A DNA stretch of 64,000 bases from Streptomyces sp. NBC_00654 (GCF_026341775.1 NZ_JAPEOB010000002.1:1860001-1924000), one strand, 5' to 3'. Numbered from the stretch's first letter, positions 48,836 through 61,188 are shown. The notes: generated from the sequence alone by a model not told the origin. Program-made: numbers and translations.

Positions 48836-49819
48836 ATGCCACAGAACCCGTCGGAGCAGACGACCCACCGGCCGCCGGAGCACACCCCCGGCCCCGCGCA
48901 CGACACCGGGCGCTACGCACCGGCCCTGTCCGACGAGGTACGCGCGGCCCTCGCCGCCCGCCGCCCCGTCGTCGCACTGGAGTCGACGATCATCGCGCAC
49001 GGTCTGCCGCGCCCCCGCAACCTTCAGGTCGCGATCGAGCTGGAGGAGCTGGTGCGCACCGAGGGGGCCGTCCCGGCGACCGTCGCCGTACTGGACGGCA
49101 GAGCACAAGTGGGCCTGGACAAAGCCGGGCTGGAGCGCGTCGCCGGTGATCCGGCGATACGGAAGCTGGGCCACCGGGACCTCGCGCCCGCGTCGGCGGC
49201 GGGCGCGAGCGGGGCGACGACCGTGTCCGCGACGGCCTTCCTCGCCGCCCGCGCGGGGCTGCGCGTCTTCGCCACCGGGGGCCTGGGCGGAGTGCATCGC
49301 GACTGGACCCACAGCCAGGACGAGTCCGCGGATCTGCGGCTGCTCGCACGCACCGGCATCACGGTGGTGTGCGCGGGAGTGAAGTCGATCCTCGACGTCC
49401 CGGCGACCCTCCAGCGCCTGGAGACGCTCGGGGTCGGAGTGCTCGGCTACGGCACCGGGCACTTCCCCGGCTTCTATCTGAGCAGCTCGGGCGAGCCGGT
49501 CGACTGGACGGTGCGTACCCCCGGGGAGGTGGCGGAGGTGATGCGGGCGCGTGAGACCCTCGGCGGCCCGGAATCCGCGCTGATCGTCGCCAACCCCGTA
49601 CCGGAGGAGGACCAGTTGGACCCCGCGGTGCACGACCGGGTGCTCGCGGAGGCGCTGGACGCCTGCCGGGAGCGCGGCATCGTCGGACAGGCCGTCACCC
49701 CGTTCCTGCTGGACCAGCTGATGCGGCGGACCGACGGCGCGTCGCTGGAGGCCAACCTGGCCGCGGTACGCGGAAATGTGCGGCTCGCGGCGCGGATCGC
49801 GGCGGCGGCCCTCCGGTGA
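48836..49819 (+). CDS. psuG: Pseudouridine-5'-phosphate glycosidase
   Basis: 327 residues. Splits pseudouridine-5'-P into uracil and ribose-5-P. Family motifs: PVVALESTIIAHGLPRPRN near residue 40, ATVAVLDGRAQVGL, SGATTVSATAFLAARAGLRV, FATGGLGGVHR, and GYGTGHFPGFYLSSSG. The N-terminal 25 residues are a Pro/Thr-rich extension. The stop overlaps the start of the PfkB kinase gene (GTGA), giving the classic PsuG plus kinase pair; in Streptomyces the same chemistry is also used in C-nucleoside biology. Confidence 0.93.
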   Translation: MPQNPSEQTTHRPPEHTPGPAHDTGRYAPALSDEVRAALAARRPVVALESTIIAHGLPRPRNLQVAIELEELVRTEGAVPATVAVLDGRAQVGLDKAGLERVAGDPAIRKLGHRDLAPASAAGASGATTVSATAFLAARAGLRVFATGGLGGVHRDWTHSQDESADLRLLARTGITVVCAGVKSILDVPATLQRLETLGVGVLGYGTGHFPGFYLSSSGEPVDWTVRTPGEVAEVMRARETLGGPESALIVANPVPEEDQLDPAVHDRVLAEALDACRERGIVGQAVTPFLLDQLMRRTDGASLEANLAAVRGNVRLAARIAAAALR

Positions 49820-50736
49820 CGGAAGGGGGCGGCCTTCCCCCGTCCGGCGGGCTGCTCGTCGTCGGGGAGGTGGTCACGGACATCGTGGCCCGGCATGGAT
49901 CGGGGCTCGTCCACGGCACGGACACAGCGGCCCGGATCGATACGCTGCCGGGCGGCGCGGGCGCCAATGTCGCCTGCTGGGCGGCGCGTTCGGGCTGCCG
50001 GGACGTGACCCTGCTGGCCCGCGCGGGGGCCGGTTCCGCGGCCTGGCACCGTGAGGCGCTGGAACGCGCGGGTGTCCGTCCGCTGCTGGCCCTGGACACG
50101 GAGGTGCCGACCGCGACAGTCATCGCGCTGGTGGACCGGTCCGCCGAACGCACCTTCCTCACCGACAGCGGCGCCGTGCTGCGCCTCGCCCCCGACGACT
50201 TCTCGCCCTCGATGCTCGACGGCGTCGCCCATCTGCACATCTCCGGCTATCTCCTGTTCGCCGCCACCAGTCGCGCGACGGCCCTTCTCGCCCTGCGGTC
50301 GGCCCGGCGGCGCGGCATCCCGGTCAGTGTGGACCCCGCCTCCGCGGGCTTTCTGGCCGAGCTGGGCGCCGGCCGGTTCCTGGAGTTCGCCGAAGGGGCG
50401 GATCTGCTGCTGCCCAACGCGGACGAGGCCGAGCGGCTGACCGGTCTGCCCGAACCGGCCGACGCCGCGGCCAAGTTGAGCCGGCAGTTCCCGGAGGTCG
50501 TCGTCACGCTCGGCGAGCGGGGCGCCCTGCTGGCCGCCGGGGGTGCGGTGACCGCCCGTGTCGCCGCACCCCCGGTCGACGGCCCGGTCGACTCGACGGG
50601 CGCGGGCGACGCGTTCACCGGTGGCTTCCTCGCGGCGCGGCTCGCCGGGGCGGACGCCGCCGCGGCCGCGGCCGCGGGCTGCCGGGCGGGAGCGGAAGCG
50701 GTCGCCACGGTCGGCGGCAGACCACCACCCCCGTAA
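49816..50736 (+). CDS. psuK: PfkB-family kinase, probable pseudouridine kinase
   Basis: 306 residues. Ribokinase-type fold: GGLLVVGEVVTDIVARHG at the start, LPGGAGANVACWAARSG, ADLLLPNADEAERLTG, and the catalytic/anion-hole motif DSTGAGDAFTGGFLAARL near residue 255. The GTG start overlaps the psuG stop, so it very likely phosphorylates pseudouridine for PsuG. Substrate assignment rests on this coupling. Confidence 0.86.
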   Translation: MTEGGGLPPSGGLLVVGEVVTDIVARHGSGLVHGTDTAARIDTLPGGAGANVACWAARSGCRDVTLLARAGAGSAAWHREALERAGVRPLLALDTEVPTATVIALVDRSAERTFLTDSGAVLRLAPDDFSPSMLDGVAHLHISGYLLFAATSRATALLALRSARRRGIPVSVDPASAGFLAELGAGRFLEFAEGADLLLPNADEAERLTGLPEPADAAAKLSRQFPEVVVTLGERGALLAAGGAVTARVAAPPVDGPVDSTGAGDAFTGGFLAARLAGADAAAAAAAGCRAGAEAVATVGGRPPPP

Positions 50737-50807
50737 TGCCCCGGCCTGCCCACCACCGCACCCTGGCCCCCCGCCGCACCGGCCCACCGTCACGCGCCGC
50801 CCTCCCG

Positions 50808-51476
50808 CTACGTGCCCCGTCCCGCGCCCCGCCCCGCGTCCCCCAGCCCCGACCAGGCGGGATGCCGCGGGTCGTCGGCCCGTACGACCACGTCGGCGCG
50901 TTCGGCGGGCGTGACCTCGTCCTCGTACCGGGCGAACGCGGGCAGGGTCCACCGGCCGGACTCCGCGGTGCGTCGCCGCAACGCCCCCGGTGAGAGCCCC
51001 AGATGGACGCTCAGGTCGAATGGGAACCAGCGCCCCAGCAGCAGCGGTCCGTGCACGAGCACCACTCCGCCCTCGGGCAGGGCGCGGTACGGGCTCCTGG
51101 TGGCCCGGTCCGTCACCGGGTCCCACAGGTCCGGGAGCACCCGCCCGCTGCCGCCCGGCTCCAGCGGCCCGAACACCTCGCGCCACAGGGCACCCGTGTC
51201 GAACCAGCTGTCGGTGTACGAGTCGGGGTCCTCCTTCCCGTACTCGTACCGGAGACTCGCCGGACGCAGGAATCCCTCGGTGGCCACGACGAGCACGGCA
51301 CGGCCGCGCACCCGCAGCTTCTGGGCCACACGTTCCGCCAGCTCTCCGGTACCGGACGCCGGGGCTCCGTCGATGCCCGCCCGGAGCCGGGCACCGCCGT
51401 CCGACGGCGTCAGGGAGTCCGCGTGCGCCGCCAGGGCCTCGGCCAGCCCGTCCCAGGTGATCGCTTCGAGTCGCAC
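50808..51476 (-). CDS. Uridine kinase-like protein with a degenerate P-loop
   Basis: 222 residues. Overall matches streptomycete 'uridine kinase' proteins: ITWDGLAEALAAHADSL, RAVLVVATEGFLRPASLRYEYGKED (abridged), SWFDTGALWREVFGPL, VVLVHGPLLLGRWFPFDLSV. The expected Walker A reads GIDGAPASGTGEL, without the GKT/S lysine, so kinase activity is doubtful. Start GTG 51476 follows GGGGGA; ATG 51506 (overlapping the regulator stop) is the alternative. It sits downstream of the HxlR gene and beside psuG-psuK, a nucleoside-related setting. Confidence 0.75.
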   Translation of the reverse strand: MRLEAITWDGLAEALAAHADSLTPSDGGARLRAGIDGAPASGTGELAERVAQKLRVRGRAVLVVATEGFLRPASLRYEYGKEDPDSYTDSWFDTGALWREVFGPLEPGGSGRVLPDLWDPVTDRATRSPYRALPEGGVVLVHGPLLLGRWFPFDLSVHLGLSPGALRRRTAESGRWTLPAFARYEDEVTPAERADVVVRADDPRHPAWSGLGDAGRGAGRGT

Positions 51477-51502
51477 ACGTCCATCATCCCCCGTCCATGA
51501 CC

Positions 51503-52195
51503 TCATTCCCCGCGCAGTTCGGCGGCGAGCGGCCCCTCGCCCGTCACTTCGATCCGTCCGTCCTTGACCGCCTCGTTGAACGTCACCTCTCCCCTGCCGA
51601 GCGCCGGACACAGCTCGGCGGCGAGCCTGATCCGGGCGTCGGGACGGTCGGCGGGGCCGTATCCGTACACATCCCCGCCCGCCCCACCCGCTCCCGCCCC
51701 TGCCCCTGCCCCCGCCCCCGCACGGACGTGGAACTCGCCTTCGTCCAGGTGGACTTCGACGACTCCGCTGTGCGTCAGGCCGTCCAGGGCGCGCAGCAGC
51801 GGCAGGGCGTACCAGTGCGCCCGTACCGCGTCGGTGGGGCGCCGCTCGGTCAGTGCCGGCGCGCCCCACTCGGCGAGCGCGGCCAGGACGGGCAGCAGGC
51901 CGTGGCCGCGCTCGGTGAGCTCGTACACGGACGCCGCCGCCGGTGGCGGGAGCCGGCGCCGCACGGCCAGGCCGCTCTGTTCCATGTCCTTGAGACGGGA
52001 GGCCAGCACATCGGTGCTGACACCGGGCAGGTCGGCGTGCAGATCGGTGTAGCGGCGCGGGCCCGCCAGCAGTTCACGGACGATCAGCAGGGTCCACCGG
52101 TCGCCGACGGAGTCGAGGGCGCGGGCGGCGGCGCAGAACTGGTCGTAACTGCGGCGGCGGACAGGGCGTGCTGCTGGCTGCTGCTGACGTGGCAT
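51503..52195 (-). CDS. HxlR-family HTH regulator with C-terminal extension
   Basis: 230 residues from MPRQQQPAARPVRRRS (ATG at 52213 is an alternative). HxlR winged helix: ALDSVGDRWTLLIVRELLAG, YTDLHADLPGVSTDVLASRL, YELTERGHGLLPVLAALAEW. A C-terminal region of about 100 residues with a Gly/Ala repeat resembles an SCP2-like ligand domain (GEFHVRAG; LGRGEVTFNEAVKDGRIEVT). It is divergent from the aminotransferase gene, and the gap between them holds three overlapping palindromes, so it probably regulates both directions. Confidence 0.85.
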   Translation of the reverse strand: MPRQQQPAARPVRRRSYDQFCAAARALDSVGDRWTLLIVRELLAGPRRYTDLHADLPGVSTDVLASRLKDMEQSGLAVRRRLPPPAAASVYELTERGHGLLPVLAALAEWGAPALTERRPTDAVRAHWYALPLLRALDGLTHSGVVEVHLDEGEFHVRAGAGAGAGAGAGGAGGDVYGYGPADRPDARIRLAAELCPALGRGEVTFNEAVKDGRIEVTGEGPLAAELRGE

Positions 52196-52217
52196 GCGAC
52201 GCAGTCTAGACATGTTG

Positions 52218-52252
52218 TTGGACTTTCCAAGTCCAAGCTTGGTAAAACCAAG
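52218..52252. promoter_or_regulatory. Overlapping palindromes, likely HxlR operator
   Basis: Three inverted repeats in 35 bp: TTGGACTTTCCAAGTCCAA (52218-52236), CCAAGCTTGG (52233-52242) and CTTGGTAAAACCAAG (52238-52252). All share the CCAAG/CTTGG half-site. They lie between the divergent regulator and aminotransferase starts, the usual place for an autoregulatory operator. Confidence 0.7.
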
Positions 52253-52280
52253 TATCGCAATCAGGTCGGGGAGGCACCGC

Positions 52281-53492
52281 ATGGAGTTCCGGCAGTCCAG
52301 CAAGCTCAACGAGGTCTGTTACGAGATCCGGGGCCCGGTCATCGAGCAGGCCAACGCCCTTGAGGAGGCGGGCCACAGCGTGCTCCGCCTCAACACGGGC
52401 AATCCGGCGCTCTTCGGCTTCGAGGCGCCGGAGGAGATCGTCCAGGACATGATCCGGATGCTCCCGCGGGCGCACGGTTACACCGATTCGCGCGGCATCC
52501 TCTCCGCGCGGCGCGCTGTCGCGCAGCGCTACCAGGGCATGGGGCTGCCGGATGTCGGCGTGGACGACATCTTCCTCGGCAACGGGGTCTCCGAGCTCAT
52601 CTCCATGGCCGTGCAGGGGCTGCTGGAGGACGGCGACGAGGTGCTGATCCCGTCGCCCGACTATCCGCTCTGGACGGCCGTGGTGACGCTCGCGGGCGGC
52701 AAGGCCGTGCACTACGTCTGCGACGAGTCGGCGGACTGGAACCCGGACCTCGCCGACCTGGCGTCGAAGATCACCGACCGCACCAAGGCCGTCGTGATCA
52801 TCAACCCGAACAATCCGACCGGCGCCGTGTACCCGCGCGAGATCCTCGACGGGATCCTCGAACTGGCCCGCAGGCACGGGCTGCTGGTGCTCGCCGACGA
52901 GATCTACGACCAGATCCTCTACGACGACGCCGAGCACCACAGCGTGGCGGCCCTCGCCCCCGACCTGGTCTGCCTCACCTTCAGCGGGCTGTCGAAGACC
53001 TACCGCGTCGCGGGCTTCCGCTCGGGCTGGATGGTGGTGTCCGGGCCCAAGCAGCACGCCCGCAGCTATCTGGAGGGCCTGACCATGCTCGCCTCCATGC
53101 GCCTGTGCCCCAACGCGCCCTCTCAGTACGCCATCCAGGCGGCGCTCGGCGGCCGACAGTCCATCCGCGAACTGGTGGCGCCGGGCGGCAGGCTGTACGA
53201 ACAGCGCAACCGGGCCTGGGAGAAGCTCAACGAGATCCCCGGCGTGTCCTGTGTGAAGCCGAAGGGCGCGCTGTACGCCTTCCCGCGCATCGACCCGAAG
53301 GTGCACCCGATCGTCGACGACGAGAGGTTCGTCCTCGATCTGCTGCTGCGCGAGAAGATCCAGGTGGTCCAGGGCACGGGGTTCAACTGGCCGCGTCCTG
53401 ACCACTTCCGGATTCTGACCCTCCCGTACGCTGACGATCTGGACGCGGCGATCAGCCGCATCGGCCGATTTCTGAACGGATACCGCCAGTGA
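52281..53492 (+). CDS. PLP-dependent aminotransferase (AlaA-like)
   Basis: 403 residues, class I/II fold. Motifs: NTGNPALFGFEAPEEI, PSPDYPLWTAVVTLAGG, VIINPNNPTGAVYP (Asn/Asp binding PLP), VLADEIYDQILYD, and the Schiff-base SGLSKTYRVAGFRSGWM with Lys near residue 240. Similar in pattern to AlaA, which makes alanine from pyruvate and glutamate. ATG 52281 with GGGGAGG 6 nt upstream. The stop overlaps the peptidase-like gene (GTGA), which implies a functional link. Confidence 0.93.
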   Translation: MEFRQSSKLNEVCYEIRGPVIEQANALEEAGHSVLRLNTGNPALFGFEAPEEIVQDMIRMLPRAHGYTDSRGILSARRAVAQRYQGMGLPDVGVDDIFLGNGVSELISMAVQGLLEDGDEVLIPSPDYPLWTAVVTLAGGKAVHYVCDESADWNPDLADLASKITDRTKAVVIINPNNPTGAVYPREILDGILELARRHGLLVLADEIYDQILYDDAEHHSVAALAPDLVCLTFSGLSKTYRVAGFRSGWMVVSGPKQHARSYLEGLTMLASMRLCPNAPSQYAIQAALGGRQSIRELVAPGGRLYEQRNRAWEKLNEIPGVSCVKPKGALYAFPRIDPKVHPIVDDERFVLDLLLREKIQVVQGTGFNWPRPDHFRILTLPYADDLDAAISRIGRFLNGYRQ

Positions 53493-54262
53493 CCTGTTCC
53501 TTCTGCCGGGTTCCCGTCCACACCCAGTTCGCCACTCCGGAGCTGGTGGGGCCGATCGTCGAGGGCGGGCTCGATCCGGCCGAGGATCCGGGCTGGGCGG
53601 AATCCGGCGCGGCGTCGCCCGCCGAGTACGCGCGCTGGGCGGGCCATCTGTGCGGAATGACCTGTCTGCGCATGGCCCTGGGCGCACCCGGAGCACCCGG
53701 CCCGCCCGGTGTTCCCGGCCCGGGTGCCGCCGTTCCCCCGCTGTTCGCCCTGCGCGACGGCGGGCTGGAGTACGGGGCGTACACCGAGGACGCGGACGGG
53801 GTGATCAAGGGCCTGATCTACGCCCCGTTCGCCCGGTACGTGCACGAGGTCCATGGGCTCGACGCCACCGTGCACCGCCATCTCGCCCTCCAGGAGATCC
53901 CCGGCCTGCTGGACGAGGGCCGGACGGTGATGGCATCGGTGCACTACGGAATCCGGCACCCCGACCGGCCGGCCCCCGGGCGGGGCGGGCATCTGGTGCT
54001 GCTGACCTCCCGTACACCGGACGGGGACGGCGTCCACTTCCACAATCCGTCCGGGACACACGCCGGGACGCGGTCCGCGCGGCTGTCGCTGGCGCACTTC
54101 GGGCGCTTCTTCGCCGGCCGTGGTGTCTCCCTGGGCGCCGGTCGCCGCGTCTCCCCGGGGCCGGGTCCGGGTCCGGAACGGGCCACGGCGGCGGGAACAG
54201 GGACGGGAGCGGGGGCCGGGACGGGAGCGGGGGCCGGGACGGGAGCGGGCCCGGCGGCGTAG
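53489..54262 (+). CDS. C39-like cysteine peptidase-fold protein
   Basis: 257 residues. N-terminal CSFCRVPVHTQF, then a papain-like/C39 core: WAGHLCGMTCLRMAL with likely nucleophile Cys near residue 55, GRGGHLVLLTSRTPDGDGV with His near residue 175, and FHNPSGTH with Asn. No signal peptide, so likely cytoplasmic. The C-terminus is a low-complexity Gly/Ala/Thr tail from repeats of GGGACGGGAGCGGGGGCC. The GTG start overlaps the aminotransferase stop. Its substrate is unknown. Confidence 0.72.
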   Translation: MTCSFCRVPVHTQFATPELVGPIVEGGLDPAEDPGWAESGAASPAEYARWAGHLCGMTCLRMALGAPGAPGPPGVPGPGAAVPPLFALRDGGLEYGAYTEDADGVIKGLIYAPFARYVHEVHGLDATVHRHLALQEIPGLLDEGRTVMASVHYGIRHPDRPAPGRGGHLVLLTSRTPDGDGVHFHNPSGTHAGTRSARLSLAHFGRFFAGRGVSLGAGRRVSPGPGPGPERATAAGTGTGAGAGTGAGAGTGAGPAA

Positions 54263-54332
54263 CCGGCCTCCTGGCCCTGTGGTTGCCGCCCATGCAGCAC
54301 ACCGGCACTTTTGAGGACGCGTTCACGGGCCG

Positions 54333-55645
54333 TCAGCCGCCCAGCAGGGCTTCCAGCGCGCTCACCGGATCGGGGTCCGGGGTGGCACGGGGCCACCAGT
54401 CGTCGGCGCCGGGGTCGGACTCGTAGCCGTACCAGCGGCCGTCGTGGCCGAAGCGGAGCTGAAGGGCGCCGCCCGGGTGGGTGAGGTGGTTGCGCCAGGG
54501 CTGGAATCGGGGGAAGTCAGCGGCGGCCAGGGCCGGGCGGGCCCGGTCGAACGGGCCCGCCGGAGGGTCCCAGGAGGCCTCCAGGACCGCGAGGCCCTCG
54601 GCATCGCCCTGCCGCCAGGCGGCGACGGCACGGGCCAGGTCGGTGGTGGTCCGGCCGGTGGCGTAGGCCAGCTCCCGGTAGAGGGCCCGGGTGGTGGCGG
54701 TGAGCCCGGCGGTGGGGCGGGACGCGGCCAGCCGGACCGCGTCCTGCCACGGGGTGAGGCCCGCGAGCGGGTCCTCGCCGGTGGTGAGCAGCCGGTGGGC
54801 GCGGGCCGCCGCGTCCGTGGCGAGGTGGTCGAGGCCCAGCGGATCGCGAGCGCCCGGCAGATCCGGGTAGGACGGCGGCTGCCCGGGGTGCGGGGGGACC
54901 GGCAGGGGCGCCGGGAGCGGCGGCAGGAACCGCTCGGCCAGCGCGTCCCCGGCGGCGACCGAGGGCGCGGCGGGGGCGGCGGGGCGCTCCCGTGCGGAGT
55001 GCTCCGCGTTGCGCCGGCCCAGCTCGTCGAGGAGCTCCCGCTCGCCCCTGCCGCGCATCAGCAGAAGGACGAACGGATCGCTGTCGAGCAGCCTGGCCGT
55101 CTGGAAGCAGAGTGCCGCGACGTGCTTGCAGGGCCGGCCGTGATCCGGGCACGAGCAGCTCGGATCGAGATCGCCCGCGGCGGGCAGCAGCCGGGTGTCG
55201 GCCTCCTGGGCCGTGTCGGCCAGGGAGTGCGGCATCTCCTTGGCCAGGAGTGCGGACAGATGCCCGGGGTGGGCGGCGACCGCGTCGAGCAGGGCGTCCC
55301 AGCCGGTGTCCGTGAAGGTGCGCAGACGCAGTTCGGCCCGGTACGGGCGGGGGCGGCTGCCGTGGACATAGGCGACGACCCGGCCGGGGGTGACGGTGAT
55401 CGCGGCGACATGCCCGGCGTCGGCGTACGTACGTCCGCGGGCGAGCCGTGCCTCGTCCATCGACAGGGACTCCAGGGCGGCCACCCAGGCACGCCCCCAC
55501 CAGCTGTCCGCGAAGGGCTCGCCCTCCTCGGACGTGCGGGCCGGTACCGCCTCGAAGGTGCGCCGCAGATCGTCGGGGCCCGGCCGGGACCGGGGCGCCG
55601 CGCGGGGTGTGGTGCGGGATGCGGGGCGAGGTGCGGAGCGGGGGC

Positions 55646-55649
<4 letters not shown>
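54333..55649 (-). CDS. SWIM zinc-finger protein
   Basis: 438 residues. SWIM motif DPSCSCPDHGRPCKHVAALC (C-x-C-x6-C-x-H type) near residue 165. The flanking regions (SWWGRAWVAALESL; RLARGRTYADAGHVAAITV) match streptomycete SWIM proteins paired with SNF2 helicases. Pro/Ala-rich tract around residues 240-270. The ATG overlaps the helicase stop by 4 bp (ATGA), so both are made from one transcript and probably act together on nucleic acid. Confidence 0.88.
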
Positions 55650-58699
<3,050 letters not shown>

Positions 58700-58862
58700 G
58701 TCCGGCCACCCCCTCCCGCCCCGGCTCGTGTGTGTTCCTCTGACTCCGCGAGTCTAGGCGGGGGGTCTGACAACGATCGCTCCGGCCGCTGTTCCCTCGA
58801 CCGTTACCGCAGCTCAGAGCAGTCGACGGCGAGGGGTCGGTCCCTCAGTGATGTCAGCGATG

Positions 58863-59837
58863 TCAGTGATGGGCGAACGGCCCGGCATCGGTCCTGGAGG
58901 CCTTGGAGGCCGTGGAAGGCGTGGAAGGCGTGGAAGCCGTCGAGCCCGTGGGGGACCCCGTCCTGGAGGACCCTGCGGGCGACGCCTCGGCTCGGGAAGC
59001 ATCGGTCCGCTGCGGAACCTGCGGCGGACGTTGTTGCTGTTGCTGCTGCTGTTGCTGTGCCAGTTGGGGCTGCTGCGGCTGCTGCGCCCGCTCCAGGAAG
59101 CGGAGCAGCTCGACCGGGAACGGCAGGACAAGGGTGGAGTTCTTCTCTGCCGCGACCGCGACCACGGTCTGGAGCAGTCGCAGCTGCAGGGCCGACGGCT
59201 GGCTGGACATCTGCTCGGCCGCCTGGGCCAGCTTCTTCGACGCCTGCAGCTCCGCGTCGGCGTTGATCACCCTGGCGCGCCGCTCCCTGTCGGCCTCCGC
59301 CTGACGTGCCATGGAGCGCTTCATCGTCTCCGGCAGGGACACGTCCTTGATCTCCACCCGGTCGATCTGCACACCCCAGCCGACGGCCGGGCTGTCGATC
59401 ATCAGCTCCAGGCCCTGGTTCAGCTTCTCCCTGTTGGACAGCAGATCGTCCAGGTCGCTCTTCCCGATGATCGACCGGAGCGAGGTCTGGGCCATCTGCG
59501 AGACCGCGAAGCGGTAGTCCTCCACCTGGACGACCGCGCTCGCCGCGTCGACCACCTTGAAGTAGATGACGGCGTCCACCCGGACCGTCACATTGTCCCG
59601 GGTGATGCCGTCCTGGGCGGGCACGGGCATGGTGACGATCTGCATGTTCACCTTGCGGAGCCGGTCCACCCCGGGCAGGACCATGGTGAAGCCCGGCCCT
59701 CGCACGTCGTTGCGAAGCCTGCCGAGCCGCAGCACCACTCCGCGCTCGTACTGCTTGACGACCCGGGCCGCCGCCGCGGCGTACACCGCGGCGGCGCAGA
59801 TGGCCGCCACCACCGCGATCACTAGCTCCTGGCTCAT
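58863..59837 (-). CDS. SPFH/band-7 domain protein (slipin)
   Basis: 324 residues. One N-terminal membrane helix (ELVIAVVAAICAAAVYAAAA), an SPFH domain (VVKQYERGVVLRLGRLRNDV; GFTMVLPGVDRLRKVNMQIV; TSLRSIIGKSDLDDLLSNRE; GVQIDRVEIKDVSLPETMKR), a coiled-coil (ADRERRARVINADAELQASK), then a Gln-rich tract of nine Q and a Ser/Thr/Pro tail. Stomatin-like proteins organise membrane microdomains. No NfeD partner gene is adjacent. Start MSQELV at 59837 with GGGGG upstream. Confidence 0.92.
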   Translation of the reverse strand: MSQELVIAVVAAICAAAVYAAAAARVVKQYERGVVLRLGRLRNDVRGPGFTMVLPGVDRLRKVNMQIVTMPVPAQDGITRDNVTVRVDAVIYFKVVDAASAVVQVEDYRFAVSQMAQTSLRSIIGKSDLDDLLSNREKLNQGLELMIDSPAVGWGVQIDRVEIKDVSLPETMKRSMARQAEADRERRARVINADAELQASKKLAQAAEQMSSQPSALQLRLLQTVVAVAAEKNSTLVLPFPVELLRFLERAQQPQQPQLAQQQQQQQQQRPPQVPQRTDASRAEASPAGSSRTGSPTGSTASTPSTPSTASKASRTDAGPFAHH

Positions 59838-60078
59838 CACGGCCCCCTGACAGAAATCGAAGGCGCCCGATTCAAGCGCTGATACCACGATATGCCCGAT
59901 AAGTACACCAAGCGAACCTACGCCGCGCCGCGGCTCGCCCGGTCGGCCGCGCACCGGATGCCGTGCCCGCCCGGACCGGGCAGGGTGACCAGCGCCGGGA
60001 CGTACAGGTGACGTACAGGCACATCCCGTGACGTACGGGAGACAGAAGAGCCGGACGAGAAGACGAGGACCCCCGCCC

Positions 60079-60453
60079 ATGTCCGTGACCATGACCACCC
60101 CCGTGACCGCGACCGGTCACCGCCGTCGGAGCCGTCTCGGCATCGCGGCCGGAGCAACGCTTCTCGCCCTCACCGTCACGGGCTGTTCCGGTCTCGGCCG
60201 CACCGCCGTGGGACCGGTCATCTACTCCACCGAGCGGGACGCCGTGATCATGGTGAACAGCCCCTCGGTCAAGGGCTGCCACCGGCTGGCCCCGTCCGGT
60301 GTCCACGAGGTCGAGAACCGGACCCTGGTCGACATCATCATGTACCGCACCCGGAACTGCACCGGTGGCAATACGACGTATGTGCCCACCACGTTCACCG
60401 ACACCAAGGCGCACAACAGCCGCCCCTGGCGCAGCTACAGCCTCGTGCACTGA
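60079..60453 (+). CDS. Small putative lipoprotein
   Basis: 124 residues. Basic N-terminus (GHRRRSRLG), hydrophobic core and lipobox LTVTGC near residue 36, followed by a small exported domain with two cysteines (VKGCHRLAPSG; YRTRNCTGG) that may pair. Likely membrane-anchored outside the cell. Family not recognised; similar small secreted proteins are common in streptomycetes. Convergent with the methyltransferase gene. Confidence 0.75.
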   Translation: MSVTMTTPVTATGHRRRSRLGIAAGATLLALTVTGCSGLGRTAVGPVIYSTERDAVIMVNSPSVKGCHRLAPSGVHEVENRTLVDIIMYRTRNCTGGNTTYVPTTFTDTKAHNSRPWRSYSLVH

Positions 60454-60478
60454 CCCGGCGGGGCCGGGGAGGCCGCCC

Positions 60479-60507
60479 GCCCTGCCCGCGGGCTACGCGG
60501 GCAGGGC
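60479..60507. terminator. Bidirectional hairpin terminator
   Basis: Perfect 12-bp stem GCCCTGCCCGCG / CGCGGGCAGGGC with a 5-nt loop between the convergent lipoprotein and methyltransferase genes; it overlaps the methyltransferase stop codon. Confidence 0.7.
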
Positions 60508-61188
60508 GCGCACCCACGTTCCGTCGTCGGTGAGATACCGGTCGACGGTGAGTCCGGCGGCCGCCAGACGCCCTTCGAACTCCTCGCGGGACAGCTCCCT
60601 CGACAGGAACGTCTGCGTCCACCGGGCGTCGTCGAAGACATACTCCGCGTGCACCGAACGCACACCGTCGCCCACCGGCTCCGCGGAGACGATCCGAATG
60701 GTGCAGCCCCCCGCATCCTGCCGCTCCCACGGCAGGTCGGAGCGGTGCGCGACGCCCTCGCGCTGGATGAGGACGCACCCTCCGTCCGCCACATGCGCGC
60801 GGCAGACCCGCAGCATTCCGTCGCGCACCCGGTGCTCGGGCGCGTGGACCAGGAACGACGCCAGCATCACCACGTCGAACCTCTCCTCGCCGAGGTCCAG
60901 CGACTCGATGGGGCTCTGTACCGTACGGGCACCGCTGATGTGCTCCAGCATCTCCGCCGACTCGTCCACGGCCGTCACGGTGAAGCCGCGCGACACCAGT
61001 GGCCGGGTCACCCGGCCCGCGCCGCAGCCCAGTTCCAGAATGCTCGCCCCGGCGGGGACCGCCGCCTGGATCACGTCCGGCTCCTCGCCGACGGACAGCC
61101 GTCTGTACAGCTCGACCGCGCAGCCGTCCGGAGTGATGGCCCCGGGCCCCGTCCCCGTATACCCCTCGCGTACCAGTCGTCCGCTCAT
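60493..61188 (-). CDS. Class I SAM-dependent methyltransferase
   Basis: 231 residues. SAM-binding motif I ILELGCGAGRVTRPL near residue 50, motif II TVTAVDESAEML, motif IV FDVVMLASFLVHAPE. The C-terminal half (WTQTFLSRELSREEFEGRLA; GLTVDRYLTDDGTWVRALP) is typical of small-molecule methyltransferases. Start ATG 61188. Substrate unknown; no biosynthetic neighbours. Confidence 0.88.
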   Translation of the reverse strand: MSGRLVREGYTGTGPGAITPDGCAVELYRRLSVGEEPDVIQAAVPAGASILELGCGAGRVTRPLVSRGFTVTAVDESAEMLEHISGARTVQSPIESLDLGEERFDVVMLASFLVHAPEHRVRDGMLRVCRAHVADGGCVLIQREGVAHRSDLPWERQDAGGCTIRIVSAEPVGDGVRSVHAEYVFDDARWTQTFLSRELSREEFEGRLAAAGLTVDRYLTDDGTWVRALPA

